Source: Gammaproteobacteria bacterium
Lineage (GTDB): Bacteria > Pseudomonadota > Gammaproteobacteria > Pseudomonadales > JAUIET01
Assembly (NCBI GenBank): GCA_030429735.1
Contig: JAUIET010000011.1
Location: forward strand, 17,591 to 81,590
Direction of reading: 5' to 3'
Length of the DNA stretch: 64,000 nt
Positions 35,469 to 44,087 of this stretch are shown piece by piece. Under the pieces are notes generated by a model that saw only the letters and a program-made list of their open reading frames with translations, did not search any database and was not told the DNA's origin. Numbering within the stretch: position 1 is the stretch's first letter; each line of letters opens with the position of its first letter. The position numbers were made by a program, and so were the translations under genes.

Positions 35469-36403
35469 CAGCCATGATGACAACCGCGCCGGTATTGCAG
35501 TTACCGTGGTCTATTGACGCACAGGACGATCGAAAGTTCTTTCGTATCCTGGCTATTTGCCTGGGCATATTGTTTGTTGCGGGCATTGTGCTGCCATTAA
35601 TAACATTGCCGGAAGTTCCGCGCGAAGAGGAAGAGAAGCTTCCTCCGCAGTTGGCGAAACTGGTATTGGAGAAAAAAGAGCTACCACCTCCGCCGCCGCC
35701 ACCCGAGGTAAAGAAACCGGAACCGGAAAAGCCGAAACCCAAGCCGAAACCCAAGCCCAAGCCGAAACCAAAGCCGAAGCCGAAGCAGACCATCGAAGAA
35801 GCGCGCGACAAAGCGGCAACGTCAGGCATTTTGCAGTTCAAAGATGATTTGATGGAAATGCGCGACAGTGTCGACAAAGATAAGCTTGCGAATAACGCAT
35901 TGTCCCGTTCGCAAGGCGAAGCACGCAAGGTGGAACGCTCTATTATTACCGGTAAAGCCGGCGAAACCAGTGGTGGCATCAATACGGCGGCGCTGAGTCG
36001 AGATACGGGCGGAGCTGCTCTGTCCGGGCGGCAAACAACGGTAGTGGCCGGGGTACCCGGTGGTGGTAAAGGGCGTGCCAATGCAGGCCGTGGCGGGTTA
36101 GATGGCGGTGTTTCCGGGCGCAGCGATGAGTCTGTACGAAAGATCTTTGATCGAAACAAAGGTGCCATTTTTGCGATTTACAATCGTGCACTGCGTAATG
36201 ATCCGTCCTTGGAAGGCAAAGTGACGGTTCGCCTGGTGATCGAGCCCAGTGGCGCAGTGTCGCAGGCAACTCTTGTCTCAAGTGAGCTTAAGGACCCGGC
36301 ACTTGAGCGCAAACTGATGGCACGAATCAAGCTTATCAATTTTGGCGCTGAAGATGTGGCACGAACTACCGTGAATTATTCGTTCGACTTCTTACCATTT
36401 TAG
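35465..36403 (+). CDS. TonB-like protein with AgmX/PglI-type C-terminus
   Basis: A 312-residue energy-transducing protein. A cytoplasmic N-terminus is followed by one membrane helix at 26-47, a run of seven prolines (74-80) and a Lys-Pro repeat (84-107) that would span the periplasm as in TonB. A Gly-rich region (about 185-215) comes next, and then a C-terminal domain (about 218-312) with SVRKIFDRNKGAIFAIYNRA and GKVTVRLVIEPSGAVSQATL. This matches the AgmX/PglI C-terminal domain known from myxobacterial gliding and related machines. With ExbB and two ExbDs it should transmit proton-motive force to outer-membrane partners. Start ATG 35465; ATG 35474 is also possible. Confidence 0.85.
   Translation: MTAMMTTAPVLQLPWSIDAQDDRKFFRILAICLGILFVAGIVLPLITLPEVPREEEEKLPPQLAKLVLEKKELPPPPPPPEVKKPEPEKPKPKPKPKPKPKPKPKPKQTIEEARDKAATSGILQFKDDLMEMRDSVDKDKLANNALSRSQGEARKVERSIITGKAGETSGGINTAALSRDTGGAALSGRQTTVVAGVPGGGKGRANAGRGGLDGGVSGRSDESVRKIFDRNKGAIFAIYNRALRNDPSLEGKVTVRLVIEPSGAVSQATLVSSELKDPALERKLMARIKLINFGAEDVARTTVNYSFDFLPF
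35714..35785 (+). repeat. Lys-Pro coding micro-repeat
   Basis: About 24 codons alternate Lys/Glu and Pro with near-identical six-base units (AAGCCG, AAACCC, AAGCCC). The DNA is thus a short tandem array prone to length change by slippage in steps of six bases, which would stay in frame and alter the reach of the periplasmic arm. Confidence 0.7.
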
Positions 36404-36479
36404 CTTTAAGTATCCTTAAGTCTGATTGCCCACGTGGTATGGCAAAATACACGCTTGGCTTACTCATCTGGATGCTTCT

Positions 36480-36971
36480 ATGAACTATTGCCCGCAATGC
36501 GCAAACCCTCTGCAAGAGGCCCTGGTTGACGGAGGACTGAAACCAGCGTGCCCTGACTTGGATTGTGGTTTTGTACACTGGAATAATCCGACGCCAGTGG
36601 TTGCGATGATTGTGGAAGTGCCGGAGGGCGTTGTGCTGGCGCATAATGTCGCCTGGCAGCATCGATTCTTCTCTGTGATTACCGGTTTTCTTGAGGCGGG
36701 AGAGTCGCCAGAAGAGTGTGCTCAAAGAGAGACAAAGGAAGAACTTGGTCTCGATACGATCAGTTGCAAATTGATCGGTGCCTATGGCTTTGAACGACAG
36801 AATCAGGTCATTATTGCTTACCACATTGAAGCGGCGGGCGAGATAGTACTTAATGAAGAGCTGGACGAGTACAAGATTGTACCTGCAACCGAGCTGAAGG
36901 GCTGGGACATGGGCACCGGCTTGGCAATTAATGATTGGGTGGCATCGCGTAAAGAGCAAGATTATGAGTGA
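36480..36971 (+). CDS. NUDIX hydrolase with zinc ribbon
   Basis: Pyrophosphohydrolase of the NUDIX family, substrate unknown. An N-terminal zinc ribbon has C4, C7, C24 and C29. The NUDIX box GX5EX7REXXEEXG is perfect at about 69-90 (GFLEAGESPEEC then QRETKEELG). The 163-residue length and zinc ribbon recall the NudC/NADH pyrophosphatase side of the family, but the NudC signature downstream is not evident. ATG 36480 is chosen because the Cys pair follows directly; the frame open from 36426 adds a non-conserved stretch. Overlaps the next gene by 8 bp. Confidence 0.88.
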   Translation: MNYCPQCANPLQEALVDGGLKPACPDLDCGFVHWNNPTPVVAMIVEVPEGVVLAHNVAWQHRFFSVITGFLEAGESPEECAQRETKEELGLDTISCKLIGAYGFERQNQVIIAYHIEAAGEIVLNEELDEYKIVPATELKGWDMGTGLAINDWVASRKEQDYE

Positions 36972-37635
36972 GGAGTTTATTAACCCGTTGGACGTGGAAG
37001 ACATACTGGATCCTCCGAATGGCCACTGGGCAGCAAAACGAGAACTGGCCGACGAGTTTAGGGTAATGGCCGATTTGCTGATGACAAGTACGCCAGCACC
37101 AGAAGACTTGCGCCGAATAAGTCAGTATCTACGCGAGCAACGCGCGGTCTTCGAGCAAAGCCCACGCACCTATGGTCGCATGGAGTTCTACCGCCAGGAA
37201 AATCAATCGCCGTTCGTGCATATTGAAATGAACCCCTTATGTGGCCATGGCAACCCGATAGCGCCACCAGTCAACTCCTGGTTGAAAGACGGCGAAGCGT
37301 ATGGCCGATGCAATATGGGTTGGCAATATGAGGGCCCACCCGGGTGCGTACATGGCGGTTTTATCGCAGCGGTTTTTGACGATTTTCTGGGGATGGCGCA
37401 ACGGCTGACTGATAGCCCGGGCATGACCGGTACGCTGACGGTTCGTTATCGAAAGCCGACTCCGCTCCATACCGACCTTGAGCTGCACGGATATGTCAAA
37501 AGTAGTGAGGGCCGCAAAAATGTATTGGTTGGCACGTTACACGCCAATGGTGTGCTAACGGCCGAATGCGAGGGCTTGTTTATTGGCTTTCCGAAAGAGG
37601 CAATGCGGCAATACATTGAGCAACAGCCCAGGTAA
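36964..37635 (+). CDS. PaaI-type hotdog-fold thioesterase
   Basis: Predicted acyl-CoA thioesterase of the 4HBT/PaaI family, 223 residues. The hotdog core is GPPGCVHGGFIAAVFDDFLG, with the conserved His-Gly-Gly and the acidic residue on the central helix, followed by TGTLTVRYRKPTPLHTDLEL and NGVLTAECEGLFIG. The first 85 residues are an added helical part. It lies in an operon with the NUDIX gene. Its role beside acyl-CoA dehydrogenases may be removal of stalled CoA esters (inference). Confidence 0.82.
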   Translation: MSEEFINPLDVEDILDPPNGHWAAKRELADEFRVMADLLMTSTPAPEDLRRISQYLREQRAVFEQSPRTYGRMEFYRQENQSPFVHIEMNPLCGHGNPIAPPVNSWLKDGEAYGRCNMGWQYEGPPGCVHGGFIAAVFDDFLGMAQRLTDSPGMTGTLTVRYRKPTPLHTDLELHGYVKSSEGRKNVLVGTLHANGVLTAECEGLFIGFPKEAMRQYIEQQPR

Positions 37636-37669
37636 ACCCTGTTAACTACCCAGGCGCAATGCGCGCTTT

Positions 37670-38374
37670 CTACAGCTGATCAAACACATACTCGCTCATC
37701 GCGGACACATCGATGCTTTCCAGGTCCAGAAACTTGGAGACTGTTGTCATCATACGCTCCAAATTGGTTTTGAATTTTTGCTGGTCGCCTACGGCATCGT
37801 AAAAGGCTTCTGGATTGTTCATGGCAGCGGATGGAAAACCCTCTTCGACAATAGCGGTCCATGTGGGCGTCTTACCTGTTAGCGGTCGAACAATCTCATT
37901 GCGAATGTATTGAAAGGTGGACTGGGTTTCTATGGCACAGGCCATGTGTTCATTATGCCAGATATTCAGAAATTCATCGTATGCAAGGTCGTCACGTGCT
38001 TTGACGCAGGTAACTTGCGAAAACCCGGCAGTTCGCTTGCCCATGGTCGGCGGGTGCAGGGTATTAAGGATAGGGGTTGACTCGATCACAAGGAAAGACG
38101 CTAAGGCAGCGCTGTTTTGGCTGAGTATGTCTTCAACAGGTGTTCTGGCCTGAGCCATATCTACCCAGTAAGAGACCATCGCCGCCTTTGGTTGATCAGT
38201 CACTGTCATTGTTAAAGAATCGCCGGCCTCAGTGTCGGTATCGCGAACACAAATCTTCAGGCCGCGAACGGGCTGCGCCTTAAGTTCTTCAAGTACTGGC
38301 CCAAGCAGTGTGTCAGCGAACTGCTGGGCAGATACATTCCCGGGCTTCCACAGCAAAGTAACGATTTTTTCCAT
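37670..38374 (-). CDS. EthD-like dimeric alpha-beta barrel protein
   Basis: A 234-residue cytoplasmic protein. The N-terminus EKIVTLLWKPGNVSAQQFAD and the second half (SQVTCVKARDDLAYDEFLNI then WHNEHM) each resemble one EthD-type alpha+beta barrel, so it looks like a tandem duplication of the domain. EthD proteins accompany oxygenases and sterol or terpene degradation; the activity itself is unknown. ATG 38374 is chosen from the family-like start; the open frame to 38431 is non-conserved. Divergent from the acyl-CoA dehydrogenase operon; the 183-bp gap between them holds no promoter I can define. Confidence 0.65.
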   Translation of the reverse strand: MEKIVTLLWKPGNVSAQQFADTLLGPVLEELKAQPVRGLKICVRDTDTEAGDSLTMTVTDQPKAAMVSYWVDMAQARTPVEDILSQNSAALASFLVIESTPILNTLHPPTMGKRTAGFSQVTCVKARDDLAYDEFLNIWHNEHMACAIETQSTFQYIRNEIVRPLTGKTPTWTAIVEEGFPSAAMNNPEAFYDAVGDQQKFKTNLERMMTTVSKFLDLESIDVSAMSEYVFDQL

Positions 38375-38557
38375 TTCTTGATTTCTTGGCCGACGACGTT
38401 GCTCGATATGATAACGCGTAAGACCCTGCAAGGTGCGGGAAGGGGGTATGTTTGGGGCTTTAAAGATTGGTCATATAGCATTGCCTGTCGAGCGGTGATG
38501 TAGCCAAAAGTGATATTGTAGGAGCGGTTAACCAATAGTTTGCCCAAGGAGTAAGGA

Positions 38558-39673
38558 TTGAATTTCGAGTTTTCTGACGATCAGAAGATGATCCAGGATC
38601 AGGCGCGTGGTTTCCTGGCCGAACACTCACCATTATCGCGTGTTCGCGAGGTGTTGGAGCGCGAATCGCTCGGCGATAACAGCTACGACCGGGACGTCTG
38701 GAAAGGCTTGCTGGAATTGGGATGGGCCGGTGTTGCTATACCGGAAGAGTATGGTGGCCTCGGTATGGGCTATCTGGAACTGTGTGTTATCGCTGAGGAG
38801 TTGGGGCGCTCGCTTGCGGCGGTACCGTTCTCGAGCAGTGTGTATCTGGCCGCTGAAGCAATCCTGCTGGCCGGCACGGACGTGCAAAAAAAACAGTGGT
38901 TACCTAAAGTAGCCAGTGGCGAAGTCATCGCAAGCCTGGCGTGTGCTGAGAGTCAGGGAGGCATTTCTGTGCCCGGCCCTAGTACGTCCGCCAGCTCGAC
39001 CGGCTTGTTGACTGGTAATAAACGGCCGGTTTGTGATGGGGCGATAGCAGATTTGCTGGTCGTATCTGCCATTAACGCGAACGGTACGGTCGCTTGGTAC
39101 CTGGTTACCGCTGATGCCAATGGTGTTGGCAGAGAACCACTGCAATGCATTGACCCCAGCCGCTCTATGGCCAGTCTGAGCTTTGATCACACACCGGCAG
39201 AGCCTATGCTGGCAAGGAACAACTCGAATGCTCTGCACGCTGAGCTTATGGACAGAGCGGCTGTGTTGTTTGCATTCGAACAAGTTGGCGGCGCCCAGGC
39301 GTGCCTGGATATGGCGCGCGAGTACACGACCCAACGCTATGCCTTTGGCAGGCCGATAGGCTCGTTTCAGGCGCTAAAGCACAAGATGGCCGACATGTTT
39401 GTTGCCATCGAGTTGGCTCGTTCCAACGCCTATTATGGCGCCTGGGCCTTATCCTCATCTTCGAGCAGTTTGACCGAGGCAGCAGCAGTGGCGCGAATAT
39501 CGGCCACCGATGCGTATTACGAATGCAGCAAAGAGAACATGCAGGCTCACGGCGGCATGGGGTATACCTGGGAACTGGACTGTCATCTGTATTATCGCAG
39601 AGCCCAGTACCTGGCATCCCTGCTTGGACGTCAGGCGTATTGGAAAGACCGGTTGATTGAGGAGGTGGCCTAA
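38558..39673 (+). CDS. Acyl-CoA dehydrogenase, subunit 1
   Basis: Flavoprotein of the acyl-CoA dehydrogenase fold, 371 residues. N-terminal helical domain (FSDDQKMIQDQARGFLAEHS), central beta domain and C-terminal helices with TQRYAFGRPIGSFQALKHKM and the family-typical QAHGGMGYTWELDCHLYYRR. Start is TTG 38558 with AGGAG 6 bp upstream. The next gene encodes a second, different acyl-CoA dehydrogenase with a 1-bp overlap; such paired genes in steroid degraders make obligate heterotetramers (known for ChsE1-ChsE2), which I infer here. Confidence 0.9.
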   Translation: MNFEFSDDQKMIQDQARGFLAEHSPLSRVREVLERESLGDNSYDRDVWKGLLELGWAGVAIPEEYGGLGMGYLELCVIAEELGRSLAAVPFSSSVYLAAEAILLAGTDVQKKQWLPKVASGEVIASLACAESQGGISVPGPSTSASSTGLLTGNKRPVCDGAIADLLVVSAINANGTVAWYLVTADANGVGREPLQCIDPSRSMASLSFDHTPAEPMLARNNSNALHAELMDRAAVLFAFEQVGGAQACLDMAREYTTQRYAFGRPIGSFQALKHKMADMFVAIELARSNAYYGAWALSSSSSSLTEAAAVARISATDAYYECSKENMQAHGGMGYTWELDCHLYYRRAQYLASLLGRQAYWKDRLIEEVA

Positions 39674-40905
39674 TGGATTTTAATGACAGCCCCGAACAAG
39701 CAGAATTTCGACAGAAAGTCATTGCATGGCTGGATGAGAATGTCGATAAAAAGGCCTCCTTAAGCACAGGAGGTATGGAATCAGAGCAGGCGTTGATAGA
39801 AGCCCGCGCCTGGCAAAACAAGATTTTTGATGCTGGCTGGGCGTGCCAGACCTGGCCGAAAGAGTACGGCGGTCGTGGTGCCAGTGCGATTGAGCAGGTG
39901 ATCTGGTCGCAGGAAGTCAGCAAATACCCTACCAGGGACGGGTTTTTCGCAATCGGTATAGGCAATTGCGGCCCGGCCATTATGTTGTATGGCAGTGAGG
40001 ACCAGAAGCGGAAGCTGCTGCCACGCATGGCAAGAGCAGACGATATCTGGTGTCAAATGTTCAGCGAACCGGGTGCTGGCTCGGACGTTGCCGGGCTGAA
40101 AACACGTGCTGAAAAGCAGGGCGATAAATGGATAGTGAATGGGCAGAAAATATGGACATCACAAGCGCAGTACGCTGACTATGGTGTTCTTCTCACCCGA
40201 ACTGACCCAAGCCTGGCAAAGCATAAAGGCCTGACAATGTTCTTTCTGGATATGAAGCAACCTGGCGTGGAAGTGCGGCCGATCAAGCAGGCTGATGGTG
40301 GCCAGGCTTTTAATGAAGTGTTTTTTACCGATGTAGAAATACCCGACGAGCAGCGCCTTGGAGACGTAAATGGCGGTTGGGGCGTGGCACTCACGGTACT
40401 GATGAATGAACGGCTTGCCATCGCTGGCGTGGCTCCGAACGGTTGGCCTGAATACTGGGATATGATTCGAGAGCTACAACTTGATGGCCGACCTGCTTTG
40501 GAAGATGCCGAAGTACGTCGCAAGACTGCCGAGTGGTATGTTAAGAATGCTGGCCTTAAGAACGCGCAGGCTCGCATGTTGTCTGCAGTGGCGAAAGGCG
40601 GCATTCCAGGAGCGGAAGCCTCATTGGGTAAGCTGGTGGGTGCACCAATGTGCCAGGACATTAGCCGCTATGCGCTGGATTTGTTCGCGCAATCGGGAGC
40701 GTGCACAGAAGAGCAGTTGAGCATAATGAATGGGCAGTTTCAGAAAGCCTATTTGTACGCACCGGGCTTGCGCGTTGCAGGTGGCACAGACGAGGTAATG
40801 CGTAATATTATTGCAGAACAGGTTTTGGGTTTGCCGCCAGACGTGCGCATAGACAAAGGTGTGCCATTCAATGAAATTCAAGCCGGCAATCAGGGGGGGA
40901 AATGA
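39673..40905 (+). CDS. Acyl-CoA dehydrogenase, subunit 2
   Basis: A 410-residue acyl-CoA dehydrogenase. FAD-binding region [20 protein letters not shown], substrate/FAD loop [20 protein letters not shown], and C-terminal [19 protein letters not shown] are all family hallmarks. The 410 residues and the GAGSDVAGL block put it in the FadE-like group used with branched or polycyclic CoA esters. It overlaps both neighbours and has GAGGAGG upstream of its ATG. Likely partner of the preceding dehydrogenase; substrate unknown. Confidence 0.92.
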   Translation: MDFNDSPEQAEFRQKVIAWLDENVDKKASLSTGGMESEQALIEARAWQNKIFDAGWACQTWPKEYGGRGASAIEQVIWSQEVSKYPTRDGFFAIGIGNCGPAIMLYGSEDQKRKLLPRMARADDIWCQMFSEPGAGSDVAGLKTRAEKQGDKWIVNGQKIWTSQAQYADYGVLLTRTDPSLAKHKGLTMFFLDMKQPGVEVRPIKQADGGQAFNEVFFTDVEIPDEQRLGDVNGGWGVALTVLMNERLAIAGVAPNGWPEYWDMIRELQLDGRPALEDAEVRRKTAEWYVKNAGLKNAQARMLSAVAKGGIPGAEASLGKLVGAPMCQDISRYALDLFAQSGACTEEQLSIMNGQFQKAYLYAPGLRVAGGTDEVMRNIIAEQVLGLPPDVRIDKGVPFNEIQAGNQGGK

Positions 40906-41078
40906 GTCAGGAATTTAAGAAGTATGAGTGTGTAATCTGTGGTTATATATACGATGAAGCAGAGGGTTGGCCCGACGATGGTATTGCACCCGGCACGAAG
41001 TGGGAGGACGTACCGGAGGACTGGGAATGCCCGGATTGCGGGATCAGTAAATTCGACTTCGATTTGATGGAGTCGTAA
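40902..41078 (+). CDS. Rubredoxin
   Basis: A 58-residue iron protein with the two canonical knuckles [10 protein letters not shown] (C10, C13) and [10 protein letters not shown] (C43, C46) and the conserved [18 protein letters not shown]. It transfers single electrons. ATG 40902 overlaps the stop of the second acyl-CoA dehydrogenase by 4 bp. The product is too short to be seen in a search for long frames. There is no rubredoxin reductase or alkane hydroxylase nearby, so its electron partner may be the dehydrogenases' electron acceptor or an oxygenase elsewhere. Confidence 0.95.
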   Translation: MSQEFKKYECVICGYIYDEAEGWPDDGIAPGTKWEDVPEDWECPDCGISKFDFDLMES

Positions 41079-41080
41079 TT

Positions 41081-41830
41081 GTGCAGCGATTTTCAGGAAA
41101 AACAGTTCTTATCAGTGGTGCTGCGTCCGGTATCGGTGAAGCAACAGCGAACCGGATTGGCGAAGAGGGTGGAACGCTTTTTCTGCTCGACCGGCAGGAA
41201 GATGCGCTTAGTTCGGTTGCCAGTGAGCTGCAAGACCGTGGTGTACAAGTGGCTTACGCGGTTTGCGACGTTGCCAATGAACAGCAGGTGAATCAGGCGG
41301 TATCCAAGTGCGCCGATACGTACGGCGGACTTGACGTATTGTGCAATATCGCCGGCATTTTGCGATTCGACAATTTCCATGAACTGAGTTTTGATGCGTG
41401 GAAACAGATTATCGATGTGAATCTAAGCGGCGTGTTTCTGATGTGCCGCGCCGCTATACCACACTTGCTGAATAGCCGAGGTAACATCGTTAATGCGGCA
41501 TCGACGGCCGGTATCTCGGGATTGGCCTATGGCGTGCCGTATTCGGCATCCAAGGGCGGTGTTGCAGCGATGACCCGATCCATTGCTGTGGAGTACGCAA
41601 AGCAAGGTATTCGTGCAAATTGTGTGTCACCAGCAGACATCAAGTCTGGCATGACCCGGGCGCCCAAGTTTCCTGATGGGGCCGATATGAGCTTATTGAT
41701 GCGCGCGAGTTCGCTGTCCGGGGTGCAAGGCCCGGAGGTTATAGCCAACGTGATTGCTATGCTGGGCTCAAACGATGGCGCTCACATTAACGGTGAGAAT
41801 ATTCGTGTGGATGGAGCGGCCCTTTCCTAA
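41081..41830 (+). CDS. Short-chain dehydrogenase/reductase
   Basis: NAD(P)-dependent SDR, 249 residues. Rossmann motif SGAASGIG near residue 12, NIAG strand, catalytic Ser in NAASTAGISG, and the YSASKGG Tyr-Lys pair, then the C-terminal GAHINGENIRVDGAAL. It probably oxidises a hydroxy-acyl-CoA or alcohol made after the dehydrogenation step. Start is GTG 41081 with GGAG upstream, 2 bp after the rubredoxin stop, so it belongs to the same operon. Confidence 0.9.
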   Translation: MQRFSGKTVLISGAASGIGEATANRIGEEGGTLFLLDRQEDALSSVASELQDRGVQVAYAVCDVANEQQVNQAVSKCADTYGGLDVLCNIAGILRFDNFHELSFDAWKQIIDVNLSGVFLMCRAAIPHLLNSRGNIVNAASTAGISGLAYGVPYSASKGGVAAMTRSIAVEYAKQGIRANCVSPADIKSGMTRAPKFPDGADMSLLMRASSLSGVQGPEVIANVIAMLGSNDGAHINGENIRVDGAALS

Positions 41831-41879
41831 CGGAGTTTGGGTGTCCATGTAAGAGCTTCCCTAGCTGAATCGGATCGGC

Positions 41880-43862
41880 TTACAGCAATCGCGCGCTGTC
41901 TTTCGGAAGCTTAAATGGCAATAGTATTTCCAACCGAGCACCACTTGTGCACGGCGTGGCGTGGATATCACCGCGCATTCTGGTCACCAGCTGTCGACAA
42001 ATAGCCAGCCCCATACCCAGGCCTGCGTCGAGGTCTGAAGCGGTCTGCGCGAACGGGTCAAACACGGAGTGCAGGTATTGGTCTTCGATACCTTTACCGC
42101 AATCCTGTATAACAAAACGGATAATGCTGGTATCGATAGAGAGTTTCTCAGGCAAAACTTCGCACTGAATTTGCCCGTCGTTACTGAATTTGATGGCATT
42201 ATCTAACACTTGCTTTAAGATCAAGCATAGCTTTGATTCGTCACCAAGCAGCAGGGAAGGCAGGTCTTTGTGCAATTCAAAGTTCAGCCGTAACCCTTTT
42301 TCACGCAGTTGCGACAGGTAGTTATCATGTAACTGCGTACATATGTCGCGAAGACGAATCAGATCGCTTGGTTCTTCGGCGACTTGGCTTTGTGCTTCGG
42401 TAAAACCCAGTAAGGTGTTAACCAGCTCGAGCATGTGTTCAGCTGATGTGTTTGCAGACTGGGCATACTCTTCGATGTCAGGGCTAATATCTTCCAGCTG
42501 CAGCAACTCAAGCGAACCAAGAATACCGTTGAGTGGCGTTCTTAGCTCATGGCTCACTTTAGCTAAAAACTCATCTTTTAACGCATCGCTGCGCTCCAAT
42601 TGGGCAAGTCCAATGCTGAGTTCGCGGTTACCTGCGTGCAAATCTTCACGGGCACGTTCTGCAATCCGCGATTTTTCTTCGCGTACGGCTTTGATTTTTT
42701 CGCCAAGCGCAAGTGCGAGCAACAGTGCCTCAAGTGCAGACCCGTATTTCGCTGCATTTTCGGTGAAGGCGTTTGGTGGTAACACGCCGGTGGATACCAG
42801 CATAAACACTGTTGAGCCAAGCAGTAAGCAGGTCCAACCCAGCAAAAAATACTGAGCACCAGGGTAGCGTTTGAAGGTTGCCAGTGCACCCGTCCAAATC
42901 AATGCGATTGACAGCACAAAGGTTAGTATATTGCCAAACCCCAGGGATACCTGGTAAGGGCTAATAAAGCTGAGCAGCATCAATAGCGCGCACAGCCCGG
43001 CTACAATTTTTAGAACGTCATCCGTGCGGGCGCTGTGCGTATGAGTCTCAAGAAAATGGCGGGTAAAGAAAATAGCAAACAAGGAAGAAGCGCCCATAAA
43101 AAATGGAATACTGATATTCGTCCAGGCCGTTGCCGCCGGCCACAAATACAGTGAGCCCAGTCCTGCGATGGAAAGCTGAAGAAAGGCGAACGAGCTGATA
43201 TAAAGCACGTAATACAAATAGCTCCGTTCGAGCAGCGAGAAGAACAACATCAGGTTGTAGGCTGCCATGATCATCAGTACGCCGATGTAAATACCGAAGC
43301 CCAGTTGCGCGAGATTGCTTTCCGAAAAAATGGTGGCTGGCGACCAGATGGTAATCGGTAACTGCAGCGAACTGTCGGTCTTTACCCGAATAAAAACCTC
43401 CTGCGTTTGGTTCGGTGGAAAGCGCAGATAAAAGGTGTGATTCAATGTTGGTGTGTTGCGTGCAGATTGTGGTCTGCGGTCTCCAGATTGCAAATGACTG
43501 AGTGAATCGTAGGCCTGGTAGTACAGATCCACATAATCCAGTGCGGCGTAGGCGATCTCAAGCACCCAGTCGTGGCTGCGTTCGCGCTCTGTTTCGGGTA
43601 AGCGGTAGAACAAGGTCAGCTTGAGCCAGAAGGCCGATTCAGAATAACCGCCAGAGAATTGCTCGGCTGATACTTGTCGAAAGCGATCGGCAGGCATACC
43701 CATCACCTCTTCGATAGTGAGTTTTCCGGCCGGGTCTTCGAGATAAACAGCGTGTTCCAGCGCCGAGTATTTGCTGGTTGACGGCTCAAGGGTGAGCGGT
43801 GCTGCGTGCAGCAATATCGGCAACAGGAACAGCCAGAAGCCTATGATTTGAGATGCACGCAT
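41880..43862 (-). CDS. 7TM-DISM sensor histidine kinase
   Basis: Membrane sensor kinase, 660 residues. Signal peptide (LFLLPILLHA), a periplasmic 7TMR-DISMED2-type domain (about 25-175), then seven membrane helices of the 7TMR-DISM type (about 180-385). A coiled linker leads to a HisKA domain with VSHELRTPLNG (His near 437) and a HATPase domain with N box DNAIKFSNDG, G1 DCGKGIED and G2 GLGMGLAICRQL. There is no receiver domain and no response regulator gene beside it, so the partner is elsewhere. DISM kinases sense small extracellular ligands such as sugars or carboxylates; the ligand here is unknown. Confidence 0.92.
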   Translation of the reverse strand: MRASQIIGFWLFLLPILLHAAPLTLEPSTSKYSALEHAVYLEDPAGKLTIEEVMGMPADRFRQVSAEQFSGGYSESAFWLKLTLFYRLPETERERSHDWVLEIAYAALDYVDLYYQAYDSLSHLQSGDRRPQSARNTPTLNHTFYLRFPPNQTQEVFIRVKTDSSLQLPITIWSPATIFSESNLAQLGFGIYIGVLMIMAAYNLMLFFSLLERSYLYYVLYISSFAFLQLSIAGLGSLYLWPAATAWTNISIPFFMGASSLFAIFFTRHFLETHTHSARTDDVLKIVAGLCALLMLLSFISPYQVSLGFGNILTFVLSIALIWTGALATFKRYPGAQYFLLGWTCLLLGSTVFMLVSTGVLPPNAFTENAAKYGSALEALLLALALGEKIKAVREEKSRIAERAREDLHAGNRELSIGLAQLERSDALKDEFLAKVSHELRTPLNGILGSLELLQLEDISPDIEEYAQSANTSAEHMLELVNTLLGFTEAQSQVAEEPSDLIRLRDICTQLHDNYLSQLREKGLRLNFELHKDLPSLLLGDESKLCLILKQVLDNAIKFSNDGQIQCEVLPEKLSIDTSIIRFVIQDCGKGIEDQYLHSVFDPFAQTASDLDAGLGMGLAICRQLVTRMRGDIHATPCTSGARLEILLPFKLPKDSARLL

Positions 43863-43919
43863 AGTGTCATACTATAGCATGTGCAGAGCTTTGGCAGTTT
43901 GCGCTGCAAATCTGACGCA

Positions 43920-43939
43920 GTTCATAATTTGTTCATAAT
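43920..43939. promoter_or_regulatory. Direct repeats one helical turn apart
   Basis: GTTCATAAT occurs at 43920-43928 and again at 43931-43939, an 11-bp period, which puts both copies on the same face of the helix. This is the arrangement bound by OmpR/PhoB-type response regulators. The site lies between the divergent sensor kinase and protease genes. No consensus -35/-10 could be assigned in this 225-bp gap. Confidence 0.5.
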
Positions 43940-44087
43940 CAATGTGATCAAATTGGCAAAACACTGTCTAAACGGCATGTACAGCAAACACACGATATGA
44001 TTCGTTTATAGTTTGAATATTGACCAGCCGGATAAGGCCCGCGCCTCTGGCCTGTCACACAACAAAAGGGAAACATAAGGCAGGGAA

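Noticed and set aside
35389..36168. 259-residue minus-strand frame across exbD2 and the TonB-like gene
   Set aside because: It is the antisense of the Lys-Pro and Gly-rich repeats, with low-complexity translation, and both real genes on the plus strand are well supported.
37636..37669. Terminator between the thioesterase and EthD-like genes
   Set aside because: The GCGC-AAT-GCGC stem is only 4 bp and lacks a T tract.
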